Shown one piece after another: positions 34,210 to 45,730 of a stretch of 64,000 nt of DNA. Positions within the stretch are counted from its first letter, which is position 1, and each line of letters begins with the position of its first letter. The position numbers and the translations under genes were made by a program. This stretch comes from Vitrella brassicaformis (lineage: Eukaryota > Sar > Vitrellaceae): contig CDMY01000397.1 of assembly GCA_001179505.1 (NCBI GenBank), forward strand, positions 1 through 64,000, read 5' to 3'. Under the pieces are notes generated by a model. It did no database searches, had not been told where the DNA came from, and saw only the letters and a list, made by a program, of their open reading frames with translations.

Positions 34210-35982
34210 ATGCTCAAGACAAAGCGGCTGCTGCCAATCCTGCTCTCTGCCCTCGTAGCCGTCTTCGTCTTTGCCCGCTGCGGCGTGGCGACGCTGAGGT
34301 CCATCAGCAGCTCATCTGCCGTGGGTAAGTATGCGATGAACACAAAAGCGCGATGTGCCTGTCTGGCTCATTATGTCTGTTGCTTGGGTGTGCTTGTTCA
34401 ATCCAGGTGACAGTGTGGCGGCTCGTCAACTGGTAGCTGTTGTGGCGGTGTGCCGACACGGCGCCCGATCCCCCATAGATTTCTTTGCCAATGATGAGAA
34501 TACTGCTGCGGTAAGCTAATGGCCGTGCACGCGGAGAGAACAGGTGACCGACAAGTGCGATTGTCTGTCCCTGTTGTCCGTCTGTGGTTCACACAGACGT
34601 GGCCGATGGGTCGAGGATTCCTGACGCCACTCGGTGTGCGGCAGATGTTCCTGCTCGGGGCAGCTCTGAGGCATCGCTATGTGGACAAGCACCAGCTGCT
34701 CAGTCCATCGTACACGCGGCAAGAGGTGTTTGTGAGATCCACTGCTAAGCTGAGGACGGTGCAGAGCGCTTCGGCACTGATGATGGGGATGTTCCCGGCG
34801 CCCCAGCGTGTGTGGCAGCTCAACGAAGACCAGGCATCGTCTCACGCCGCCCTGCCACCGATGTTAGTAGGAGAGGAGCGATACGACGGCCCCTTCGACG
34901 TGAGCTCTGTCTTGGATCATCTCGGCGACTCGGCCCTCCCATTCATGCAGACCGCCGTACCTGTCCTGTCGCTCGGTCTGTCCTCCGACCACCTCCTGCT
35001 TGGCTTTGAGGTGAGGGGGCACCAAGGCGACTTCTGTCTGCTCGTCCCAGCTTCTCTCTGTCTCTGTGTGCAGCCCAATACGTGTCCGCCGTTATCCAAG
35101 GTAATGGACGAGCTGCTAAACGACGAGGAGGCCAAGGCAGCCAACGCCAAGTGGCTGCAGGAGATCAACGAGGCCCACACTCGCTTCGACACACGGCCGG
35201 ACGCGTTTGGTCTGGGTGCTCTCGGCGACACATTAGCCTGCGAGAAAGCGGATGGCCGGCAGCTCCCTGTGAGCGAAGACTCAGCCTTATACCGCGCAGC
35301 GATTGAGGCCAAGGACTTCGGAATCTCGCACTTGAACGGCCACCCCACCATCGCCCAGATCGGCGCCACCCCTTTCTACTCTGTCTTGGTGGACATACTG
35401 TCGAGCAAAGCGCAGACGGGCAAGATGAAGATATCCGATGCGGCCAGCCCCTTTCTCGGCACACCAGAGCTACACGAAGACACCAGATTCGTGCTCCTTT
35501 CGGCCCACGACTCGACCATCAGCAACTTGCTTGGGTTTATCGGTCTGAACGACGGCAAGCAGCCCCCCTTCGCCTCTCTGCTGGCTTTCGAGCTGTGGAG
35601 GGAGCCATCGGGAGAGTTCACTGTGTCGGTCCTCTACAATGCGGCAGAAAAGCCGGTGCCCGGTTGCTCGAGCGATCCCTGTTCGCTGGAGGCCTTCCAG
35701 CGCATAGTTGATGACAAGAAGGTGCCAGGGGGCTACCTCCCCTACTGCGGGAAGGAGACTTCGTCGGCCGCGTCAGGCGATGCGGGGAGGGGCATCCAGG
35801 CCGCCCCCGCGAGACGCCTGGGACAGCCCGAGGAGACGGACGACATGGAGAGTGGCGATGCACACGATGAGCTGCTGCAGCTGCATGACGGCAGGCGGGG
35901 CAGGGTGGCGGGCATGCGATCGCTGGAGCCGTGGCAGGACCTGGCGGCTGAAGAGGGGTCGCCTGAAATGGCCGGCATATAG
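34210..35982 (+). CDS. Histidine acid phosphatase (branch 2)
   Basis: Four exons (34210-34324, 34407-34510, 34597-35010, 35074-35982) give 513 residues. An N-terminal hydrophobic segment (LLPILLSALVAVFVFA) is a signal peptide or anchor. The catalytic signature is VAVCRHGARSPIDFF, in which His is the phosphoacceptor. The downstream proton donor is SAHDSTISN. GFLTPLGVRQMFLLGAALR is the conserved helix after the active site. The enzyme hydrolyses phosphomonoesters (acid phosphatase, phytase or inositol-phosphate relatives), probably in the secretory pathway or outside the cell. The C-terminal 100 residues are charged and disordered and lack a clear membrane anchor. Divergent from the BTB-TLDc gene across about 350 bases. 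Confidence 0.9.
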
Positions 35983-36259
35983 TTAGGGCGAATGAGGGGA
36001 GGGGTGCTTTGTGTGTTGCAATGTCGATTTTGTCGTCCCTTTCATGCGGCGAGAGCGACAGTGTACAGAGTTTTGTGGGAGCGTGCGTGTATTTGTCCTA
36101 TGTATGTGTGTGTGTGTGAGGGCCATAGCGCTCAGAACGGACTGCTCGCATCATGATGACGTGATGTGCTGGGCAGATGAGATGGATGAGACATGGGATT
36201 CACGACCTCAAAATTTGACTCACTCAAGGCACGCACTGAATCCTTTGTCCTTTTGTTCC
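35983..36259. other. Convergent intergenic spacer
   Basis: The short spacer between two 3' ends holds a TG run and no gene. Confidence 0.5.
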
Positions 36260-37418
36260 CTACGGCCCCACGTGGCGCTTCAGCGCCTGCACGAGCTCCT
36301 GAATGTCGTTGGTCTCCATGTACCGAATGTATGTGAACAGCAACGACCTGACGTAGGCACGGGAACAATCAGTTCATGCACCATCCCACCCATCCCATTT
36401 GTTTCACTATCTACCTGTCTCTGTCTATCTGCCTGGCGTCACTGTGCAGCCTGTCCCGTTCTGCGTCTGTGATCCAGCCGTCCTCGCACAGGGCAGAGAA
36501 GAGCGCAGTCAGGTGACTCCTCCTGCACACATCACACATGACCCCCACAGCACATCGACTCCTCCCTGCCTGTCTGTCTGCGTACAGGAGGAAGTTGTGC
36601 ATTCTTCCCATCGCAGCGGCCCTCTTCTGCTCTGCAGAGACATCATCCGTCCGCACAGACGTGGTCGCCGACGAGGCAGACTGGACGGCCCGCCGGAAGG
36701 GCCCCTCGCCACCATCCCCCTGCCCACGGAAATCGACAGTAATGCGCATCGGCTCTTGTGCCTGTTCGGGTGAGACGGGCGCAGGGGGGGCAGGGGATGG
36801 CTGGGAAGCAACAGTCGGCACATCAGGAGACGCAGGCACGGTCGTTGGCAAGGTTGAAGGAGAGGTCACACGTCTCTCGACGGGCGGCGGTGTGCCGTCA
36901 AGGAACTCCAGCACCCCTTTCCCCTCGATGGATATATGATAGAGGTCGTCCAGTCGCCGTGGCTGGGCCGCCCCAGCGGGTGTGCCGCGGATGGTGCGAT
37001 TGGTGGAGTTCATGTACTTGGGAGTCATGCAATAGGGCAGGTCGTCCTGCTCGAAGGAGGTGCGATGGGGGTGGATTGTGCGAAGCTTCTCTTGGACGGT
37101 GATGGGCAAGGGGTGGTGGAACGAAAAGGTCATATACGACCTTCGATGGGCGGCGGAATATCCGTGGTCACGCGCAGACAGCCCTGTGCGTCCCAAGGAA
37201 GAAAGACACACAGAGAGAGAGTACAATGACAAGGCCTCAAAATGCGAGTGAGTGTTCGCCTTACCGAGAGGGAACTTCTCGAAGGTCTCCTGGTGAGCGT
37301 AGAGAGCACATGCATACAGTACGTTGTCAAAAAGAAAGAACCAGGCAATTCCCACCCATGTCTGTCACTGTGCCGAGCTCACCGAGAATGTTTCGTCCCC
37401 AGAAACGCCGTGACTCAT
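36260..37418 (-). CDS. Uncharacterised protein, about 308 residues
   Basis: Five exons (37383-37418, 37265-37361, 36586-37183, 36415-36522, 36260-36347) splice in phase. The start MSHGVSGDETFS leads to an aromatic, possibly membrane-buried or core segment (WVGIAWFFLFDNVLYACALY). Exon 3 holds RRSYMTFSFHHPLPITVQEK, then MTPKYMNSTNRTIRG and a Pro/Ser-rich linker. The C-terminal exons are helical (LTALFSALCEDGWITDAERD and YIRYMETNDIQELVQALKR). I recognise no family. It is head-to-head with a CFAP97-domain gene only 152 bases away, so co-expression with flagellar genes is plausible but unproven. Confidence 0.72.
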
Positions 37419-37570
37419 CCCCACTCTGTGCCGTCAGCCCCTCCCTTGACCAGCAGGAAGGCGCAATTAGGGTACTGAAGGGTAGAGCCCGAAAAGGGCG
37501 CGTGAATGGAAGTTGATCTCCGCATGCGCGCCCCCCTTTCCAGCTCGCAGGCCCCCCGTCTTCCCCAACA

Positions 37571-39005
37571 ATGCAGTGTCAGAAGCGGACAGATTGCACA
37601 CACGGCAACCCGATCATAGGGGAGCTCTTCCACAGCACTCAATGGAGAATCCACAGCGACCGACTCCGCAAGAGCAGGCCCCAAATCGACACGGCCGTGC
37701 CGCTGTCCACCGTCTACTCCCGCGGGCTGCCCAAGGACTACCCCTACCAGCAGAACAAGAAGAAGGAGGCAGCCTACCAGAACTACAAGATGCTGCAGAG
37801 CATCGCCAAAACCATGACAAGGGTGCCGCAGCTGCCTGAGCGGATCAAGGGGTGCCCGCCCAGCCTCAACAGACACGCACGGCAGAAGGAGCTGTTCCGC
37901 ATCATGGGCGAGAACCAGGTGAACAAACCAAGCCAGAGTGGATGAGTCATGCAGCCTTCTGCTGTGTGACTACTTGCAGAGGTTGTTGCACCGGTTGGAG
38001 ACGTGCAAGTCGGTCTATTCCGTGCAGAAGCTCAAGGAGGAGCGCAAGGTGCAGCTCAAGTATAGATTCAACTGCAGCTATGCGTGCAGGAGACAAAAGA
38101 TGGGCAGTGGCGCTTGTGGTACGCTGCCACCTCTCGACGCCAGCAAGCGCTTCCGCGGCTTCCATTCCTCTCGAGCTAAAGCCCAGTCCTCTCCATCACA
38201 GTCCCATGCCTATCCGGGATCAGCTGTGCATTCGCCGGGCTCCAAAAGCTGTCCTGTCCTCCCCCCTATCGAAGCGCAAGACTCGTCTGCAGAGCCGCCG
38301 CCCCCTGCTGCTGCAGCTGCTACCGAGAGTGACTTCCCCCCGCCCCCAGAGGAGATCGACGGCGAAGACGGCGGCCTGCCTGATCCCTACGGGCCTGACT
38401 TCGTCACGCCATCGAATGAGTCTCCGGTGCCCTCCTCTGCGTCACTCACCGGCCGTGGCCGCTCATCGCGCGTGTCTCGAGGGTCCAAGAGCAGCAATGG
38501 CAGGCCGCCAACCAGCAGTGTGGCTGGAGGGGGGAAAGGAGAGAGGGGTCTTGCCAAGGACAGTGCTGGTGGTGGCGAGAGGGAAAGCGACGACGCTGAG
38601 GCTGTGCTTGCGGCCATGCCACCGCCTCCCGACAGACCGCCGGGCCGGAGAGGCGGCCCCTCACATTTGAGGGTGGAGACGGGCGATGAGGGCCGGGGGC
38701 CGGTGCCGCTGAGAGCGACAGAGGAGGGTGCCCGGCTGGCACCGCAGAAGCAGAGGAAAGCCGGTGAGAAGAAGGCCAAACAGAGGGTGAAGGAGGAGCA
38801 CTGGAAGGACAAGCAGCTGGCGGCTCTGCTGAACGAGCTGGACGGTGCCAACCCGTACTATGAGGAGGTGTCTGTGGGTGAAGGTGAGTCGAGGGCGCAG
38901 GGGGTTCTGCAGAGGGCGCAGCTGGAGAAAGAGCATGAGCGGTCCCGGCTGATGCAGTCTCAGGACAGGCCACACATGGCTGGCAAGAGGATGCCCAGAC
39001 GGTGA
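37571..39005 (+). CDS. CFAP97-domain (KIAA1430/hemingway-like) protein
   Basis: Two exons (37571-37918, 37980-39005) give 457 residues. Residues about 45-150 carry the CFAP97 pattern: YQNYKMLQSIAKTMTRVPQL, then SLNRHARQKELFRIMGENQ joined to RLLHRLETCKSVY, which corresponds to the family's LNR..R..E..RI..EN...L.RL core. CFAP97 proteins are linked to ciliary and sperm axonemes. The rest is a long disordered Ser/Pro/Gly-rich tail with short basic helices (KQRKAGEKKAKQRVKEEHW; LNELDGANPYYEEVSVGEG). No signal peptide. It fits the flagellar theme set by the dynein gene downstream. Confidence 0.8.
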
Positions 39006-40631
39006 GTGATTGTTGGACTGATGGTCGGGCGGGTATATGGAAGTGCGGATGTCTCGATTCGTTTTCTTTCTTTCGGTGGCCATGTGGTGTCTGTTCTGAC
39101 GTACTACTATTATATGGCTGGTTGAAATCGCACCCTCCGATTGTACTGTCCCATCCGTCCATCATGAGACATGACTCACGGGGGTGCGTGCAGCACCGCA
39201 GCAAAAATATTACTAAATGCACACAGCATCCACACAGCCATCCATCCATCCATGCATCCATCCATAATGTGTTGATAGGGAGATGCCATACAATAAAGCC
39301 TGGACACCACACACCAAATCATGGGCCACTTCTTGAAAAAGGGAGCATGAAGCGATATAGATGGAACGTGGATGGACGGAAAGGAACGATGGCTTGCCTG
39401 TACATTTACTCTGTCTGCCAGCCGAATTGTGTTGACGCCCCCCCTCACACACACATGGACAGACCGATACAGTCAGTCAGTCAGTCGTGGGCGAGTTGAC
39501 GTAGACAGATACGTCCGCCGCCTGCAAGCCAGCCACATCCAGGTAGGCACAGCCAGCTACCTCAACACGCGCACACCTACACACACTGAACAGACGGGGG
39601 AAAAACGATGGCAGGACATGACTATCACCACACACACACACACCCTCCCCCTCCGGCTCACCAGTGAGTGCTGGCTGTCAATTCGAGAGCGTTACGCACA
39701 CATGGAACAGCCGCCTGCCTTCCTTGAGGTTTAAATAGCGCCCCTTTGAGCCGACAGACACGCACACAGACAGACGGACAGACAGACAGACAGACACGCA
39801 GACATGCAGACAGACAGAGAGATAGACCGAAAAAATGGTCATTCATGTGTGCAATGTAATGGTCATCCATGTGTGTGTTAGCACCGAGCGGGCTGCAGGT
39901 GCCAGCGATGCTCTGGCGCAGGAGAAGGATACGCGGGGAAACATGGCCCAATCGCAGGCACGCATCCCAGCGTACCAGTGCCCAGCACCAGCATCCCTGA
40001 CACACACTGCCGCCCAGATGATGGATGGATGGATGGATGGATGCATAGACAGACAGAAGGAAATGGCCCCAGGTGCGAGTTGGGGGCGGACACACATGGC
40101 ATACACATACATGAATAGCCAGTCGATGGGACAACAACACCCGGCTGATGGTTGCTCGCTGAACTAAACACATGAACATGAAATAGCGACTTGCAGGACC
40201 ACTGATGACCGCCGAAAAGCCAAAACCTGCCTGTCTGATCTGATCTCTCTACACTACACACACGCACACCCACACAGACAGACATGAAGGCACAGACACT
40301 CACGCACGCATGCATTCACTCATTCACTCATTCATTCATTCATTCAAACACAGGGATGGAATGTGCCCGTCCGGTATTCGACCACATGTAATCCATCCCC
40401 CATGCGACGGATCAGCAGCAGGTATGTATATATTATATAAACAGCACTCCCACTCACACCGAACCAAACACCAGCCGGCCGCAGACAGCCACACCAACCA
40501 AAAAGAGGCTCTCTCTACAGTCTGCCTACCTACCTAGCTAGCTCTCGTCCCGTACGTATGTACACCCACAGCCCTACACATGAGGAACGCGTACATAGAC
40601 GTCAGACAGACCGACAGACACCACTCATATA
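39006..40631. other. Repeat-rich convergent intergenic stretch
   Basis: It contains (GGAT)n at about 40018-40042, (ATTC)n at about 40314-40346, CAGA/GACA runs at about 39760-39825 and CA runs. No exon is supported on either strand. Confidence 0.6.
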
Positions 40632-43600
40632 TCATGAATCGAATACGAATTGCCCCATGGCCACCAAGTCATAGCCCAGCCTTTCCGCGTTCCACTTAGC
40701 CTGCAGCGTGCCCTCGGCCCTCCCCCTGCCGAGCTGCGCGTGGCCGTCTCTCCCCCCCAGAGTGTGAGTGACAACCGCCTGCCCACCCAGTGTCCGCTTC
40801 ATGGGCGAATCGCTCTCGAACGGAATGATCAGCGGCTCGCATGGCAGGAGGGGTGAGGGGAAGGAGGCCTCGCGCTCCCACGAGCAACCCGCCGGCGGAT
40901 CGATCACATACATCCCTGCACAAGGTGCACAACCACACACACAGCAGAGATGTGTTTGGTGTGTGGTCGGTCCGTCGCTGCACTCACTCACCCATGAGTA
41001 TCATGTCTCCATGCAGCAGGTCGCCGACGTCTTGGCCACTGAAGCCCCCCTTGCCCACCACATACCTCCACCCGCCCTCGTGAATCGTCGGCTCCTTCCC
41101 CGTCAAGGACGACGCACCGCTGCCCACCACAAAGGACAGGCTTCTGAAATCTGCCGCCCTGTTGACCACGTAAGCCTCCACCCGACCGCCCGGCACGTAC
41201 ATGGTGGCCGTCAGGGGGAGGGTCGTGGCCGTGCCGAGGATGTCCTCCGAGATGGGTATGCCGAATCGGTCACCGAGGACGCGCTCGAGGAACTCCACAC
41301 GCATCGCTGCGTCAGCACGGGAGGGAGGACAGGTAGATGGTGGAACCGGGTGAGGGGCCTGCTTGTCGTGCGTCGCTTACCTCTGATGTCGGCGTCACTG
41401 ACGATGGTTGTGTGTGTCTTGAGGAACTCGATGCCGGCACCGCGGACGAAGTGGTGGGCTGTGGTGGCGGGGAAGGTCGCGACCCCAGCATTAGCCTGGG
41501 TGACCGGCATAAAACCTGACCAGAGAAAGAATCATACATGAGTCACCGTGCTGTTCGTCCCTCGTTGCCTCCATTGGTCACTTACCGTCTTGCATCCAGG
41601 TGATGGCGTGCTTGTAGTTGCTGAATGACAGCCCCCCCACCCGCCCCACCTTGCTGAACACTGGCTCCGTCCGCACACTCATCGCCGGCTGCACAGCAGA
41701 CGGGGAAAACCGCCATAACATGGACCCATCAAACTCTCCCGGCTGGGTCACGAACATGACACCCACGCCCCTGCCGTGGCCCCACTCAGAGCTGTACAGC
41801 CCGTAGTCAAACACGACGGGCGTGGACGGCGCTTGTCTGTCCTTGGCCTCAGGGAAGAAGAGTGGCGTCTCGGTTTGGTACTGAATGACCAGGTTGGGCT
41901 CGCCCTGCCGGTGCATCGTGGGGTTCTCCACCACCATGATGCCGTAGATGAGCAGAGTGCCGGGCGGCAGCCACCTGCCGCCGCCGCCGCCCCACGTGCC
42001 GGTGACTGTCAGCCCGTCCTTGCCCACATGCACGCCGTGGCACACGTCGATCACAGGAGACGATCGCAGAGGGCCCGCGCAGTGAGATGAAGGCAACGAC
42101 GCGTCCGTGCTCCACTCGCAGTAGGTAGCCAGGTGGAATGAGTCCCGCTCCAGGATGCCGGCGCTGAACTTGGTGCCTCTGCGGTCGAGTTCAATGGCCC
42201 TCTCCAGGGGCGTGTCCTCGACACCCTTGATCTTGACGCCGTAGTATGACCTGAGCCACTTGACGGCCGACCGCCTGAAGGCCCGAAGCTGCTCGTCGCT
42301 CTGGTAGGGCGTGACCATCCGCATGAAGCCGACGGCTTTGGGGGAGGGGCCCATGAGACCCTGGCGCACCCGGCCGCGGACCATCGAATGGAGGACCACA
42401 TGGCCGCTGCCCCTGCCCGTGCCGATGGACTGGACGGTCAGTATGGGGCCCTGAGTCTGCTGCCTGCTCACGGACGGCGAGCTGAACTGGGCGTTCATGC
42501 CTGGCGTAGCGACGGCAACGGCCTTCTGAGAAGGACCAGCCTCCAGGTGGTCGATGAGGATGTCCTGCAGGTCCGCGCCTGCGCCGAGTTCATCGGCCGG
42601 TGAGTGGACACCGTTGCCGTCCATGAAGATGCCGTGGACTGGCCCGTGGCGTGACAGCAGGTTCTCTACGGTCACGTGCTGGAGGGTAAGGCCCCACGAC
42701 GATGTGGCGGTGATGCCACGAACGTCAGCTCCCTGAAAGAAAAAGACAGAAAAATGATGCAGTTGTCGCTGCTCCGTGGTCACTGACCTGGTATTCGTGT
42801 GGTCTGAATTTGGTTGCCTTGACTGGGAGCTTGTTGTCGAGTTTGAAGGCGGCCATCTCGCTGCACAGCCACTCCTGGTGCTCGCCTACGTTGACCAGGT
42901 TCTGGATAGACACGTGCTTCATCTTGACGTCGTGCGCAAAGTCCGCTCGCACACCCATCAGGCCCTTTGGCGTGTGGAACATCACGTCCTGACATGCACA
43001 CACACACACACACACAGAGAGAGAGAGATCGAGAGATCATGGATTCTCCATATGTGTGTCCCGTCGTGCATTGTGTCTGTGTGTATTGTGTCTGTGTGTA
43101 GGTACCTGTCCGCACACAAGATAGTGCTCTTTCTCGCCAGGCTGAAACAGGTCCCCCATGACGGCTCCAGGTGTAGTCGCCCAGTCGAAGAACTCCTGTG
43201 TCAGCGCCAGTCCGCCGAAGTACCTCTTGGTGATGATAGCGGGGTCCCTTGGCTCCAGGTGCGTGTCCTTGATGTTGCCCTGCGAGGCGCAGACGGTCTC
43301 GGCCGAGGTGCGGTTGGTGTCGGTGTTGCCGCAGGGCGAGTTGAGGACTCGAGCCTTGAAGTAGCTGTTGCTCAGCTTCCACATGGCCAGGACGGCGTCG
43401 ACCAGGAAGGTGCCCCGGTACTCGCCGTAGGGCGTCAGAAAGTCGTCATCCACCACACGCTGGATGTCGATCACATCTCGGGTGGGCCCCTGCATGAACT
43501 TGCCATCCTGGCCGACGAGTGATGGCACGTTGACGGGGTTGTTGGTCAAGCCGACAATCTTGACGTCCAGCAGAGTGACGTCCTTGGTCACTCTGGGGCT

Positions 43601-45197
43601 CGTGCCGTCGTAGTAGTTCTCCTTGGGCTGGCCGTGCTCATCCACAGCACCCCCAAGTCGATGCAGGAGGATGCCGTACATGGACCCGCCGTCGGGCAGA
43701 CCCGACGGGTTGTCGAACCAGTACTTGGCCTCTGCAAACACAGAAATGCATAACACACGGATCGTACTGTGGTCGATAGAGGCGCTCTGTCACTGCGATG
43801 TCCTGACCATTGAGCAGCTTTTCGTCTTCATCGCTGACGGGGGTTCGTTGCCTCTCGAAGAGATGAAGTCCTGCCCTAAGCCGTGCGAAGACGTCTTGGA
43901 TCACCATTTGTTGGTCAGGCCTGTCTGCGTATGAGATGGTGTCCCTCAGCAGGTCGGCGAATTGCGGCCCCTCACGGCTGAACCCCATCGGGATGAGACG
44001 ATTCACATAATGGTCCACGAAGCGAGCGGCAGAGTAGAACCCTGATGGATGGATGGGTACAACAAAAGAAAACCACTGCAAAAGCGTTTGGGAGGTGTTG
44101 GTGGCGCTGTGTTTGTGTACCTCTGACAGGGACTCGTTTGGAGCTGGGTCCAATCTGTGTGTGCTGGATGACCACTCGCTTGGCCCCGTTACATTGGATG
44201 CCCGTGACCTCGAAGTCTCGAACCTCCAAGTTAGATACCACAATGTCATACGCTGACCGAACACAAAGGCACCGGCCAATACACGCACACGTGTGTGACT
44301 CATTAACCCATCTGCTCTGGCATGCCTGTCCCGCCACACCTCCGTTTGAGTGAATGCCGGCGTGCGACGACAGGCCGAGGATGCCGTTGGAGATGAGCGT
44401 CTTGGATGCCACCTTGGGCACCGAGTTGCGTTCCTTCAGTGGCGGTGAGGGCTGGCCGCCCGGCCGGGGATGCTCGAGCGACGGGTCGTTGTAGAGCTTG
44501 TCATTGACCTCCAGATTGAGCGACGACACCCCTCCGTTGAGCTCAAACGGCCCGTCGTTGAGCTCAATGCACGAAAAGAACCTGACAGACGAAAAACAGT
44601 GGATGCAGAGAGCCAGCTGCACGTTGGTTGCTGCTCGCCGGCGCACCGTTGTTTGAGGTAATGTTCATCGCTCTGTTTGATGGTGTGTCCGTTGAGGTCC
44701 AGCCACACCCCGCTGGTCTCGATGGTGATGGCCGAGAAAAAACCCAGATAGAACTTGCTGACGGGGTAATCGGCATCACCAAACTCGGGCCAGAAGTCCG
44801 TGTCCTACCAGGCACACAACATCAGTGTTACATCACACATTCACGTGCCCGCACTGCTCTCTCGAGGTGCCTGCACGGCTGCTCACCGGCCTTGGATTGA
44901 AAGTAATGTCCTCCCCGAGTCGGTACCTGCCCGGCTCTCGTATGCGGTATGTGCCCTTGTCGAAGTCCCGCTGCCTCAGCGTCTTTTTCACGGGCAGCCG
45001 CTGATATTTCGCCGCCCAGTCAGGCATCGCATCATCATCGGGGGGGCCCTGCACAGTGAACCAGCCCACAAGTGAGCACGTGAATCGTCCTCTGGTCATC
45101 CGTCTGATCTGCCTTGCGCTACCTGGGCTGTGACAGTGGCGATGAGGGAGGACGAGACGAGCAGAGAGTGCAGGATAGACTTTGTCCCGCAACACAT
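40632..45197 (-). CDS. Large secreted protein with right-handed beta-helix-like region
   Basis: This minus-strand gene has about fourteen exons and roughly 1,250 residues. Exon 1 starts at 45197 with a signal peptide (CCGTKSILHSLLVSSSLIAT...TAQ). TYRIREPGRYRLGEDITFNP follows. A segment typical of pectate-lyase-like folds comes next: VWLDLNGHTI, NGILGLSSHAGIHSNGG, VVSNLEVRDFEVTGIQCNGA, VTLLDVKIVGLTNNPVNVPS and KHVSIQNLVNV. The region LTLQHVTVENLLSRHGPVHG continues the coil pattern. The C-terminal half (42300-40632) has YYGVKIKGVED and ends DLVAMGQFVFDS. No catalytic set of a known lyase or hydrolase could be identified. It may be a wall or surface protein, or a polysaccharide-active enzyme. 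Exon joins in the middle are approximate. Confidence 0.75.
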
Positions 45198-45730
45198 CTC
45201 CTCTTCAGGCTCAGTGTGTAAGTGAATTGGCTGCCGCAGGTTATCGTCCCGGCTGGTTGTTCTGCTTGCCGGCGGTGCGCAGATCTTAGAACAAGCGAGC
45301 CGGTTGACCAAGGCGCACGGGAGCCCGCTCCAGACAGTGCTGCTCGCTGACCCAAGGAGGCGGCAAGGAGAGATCAGTCCTGGTATCGACAGACGGCAGC
45401 GACAAGCGAAGATGGGCAACGCGGCCGTTGACAGGGAGCGCCCTTTGACGCGCCATCCCCCCCTGCCTCTGCACGTCTAAGCTCGCACGTTTTATCGATC
45501 CACCCCGTTTTGCCGCTTTGGAGTGTTTTGGGGGGTATTCAGTTGTGCATAGCACGGCAACGCTGCCGAAGACGTCACCTTCACTGCAAGAACCCCGCGG
45601 AAGGAGAGACTGGGGGCCCCAAGGGGGCCAGCGAGCTTATTTCAGCCAACAGAAGACCTCAGGGCGAATTCCGGCCTTGTAAAGGCCGGCAGAGGCAAAC
45701 AAAGGCAGACAAGCTTCATAGCAGTGAATC
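45198..45730. promoter_or_regulatory. Divergent intergenic region
   Basis: 533 bases lie between the head-to-head starts of the beta-helix gene and the dynein gene. They contain both promoters by position. No motif could be singled out. Confidence 0.4.

Noticed and set aside
40010-40350. Possible gene coding for Met/Asp/Gly repeats (WMDGWMDG)
   Set aside because: This peptide appears wherever (TGGA)n occurs in any gene-free region of the window; it is microsatellite translation.
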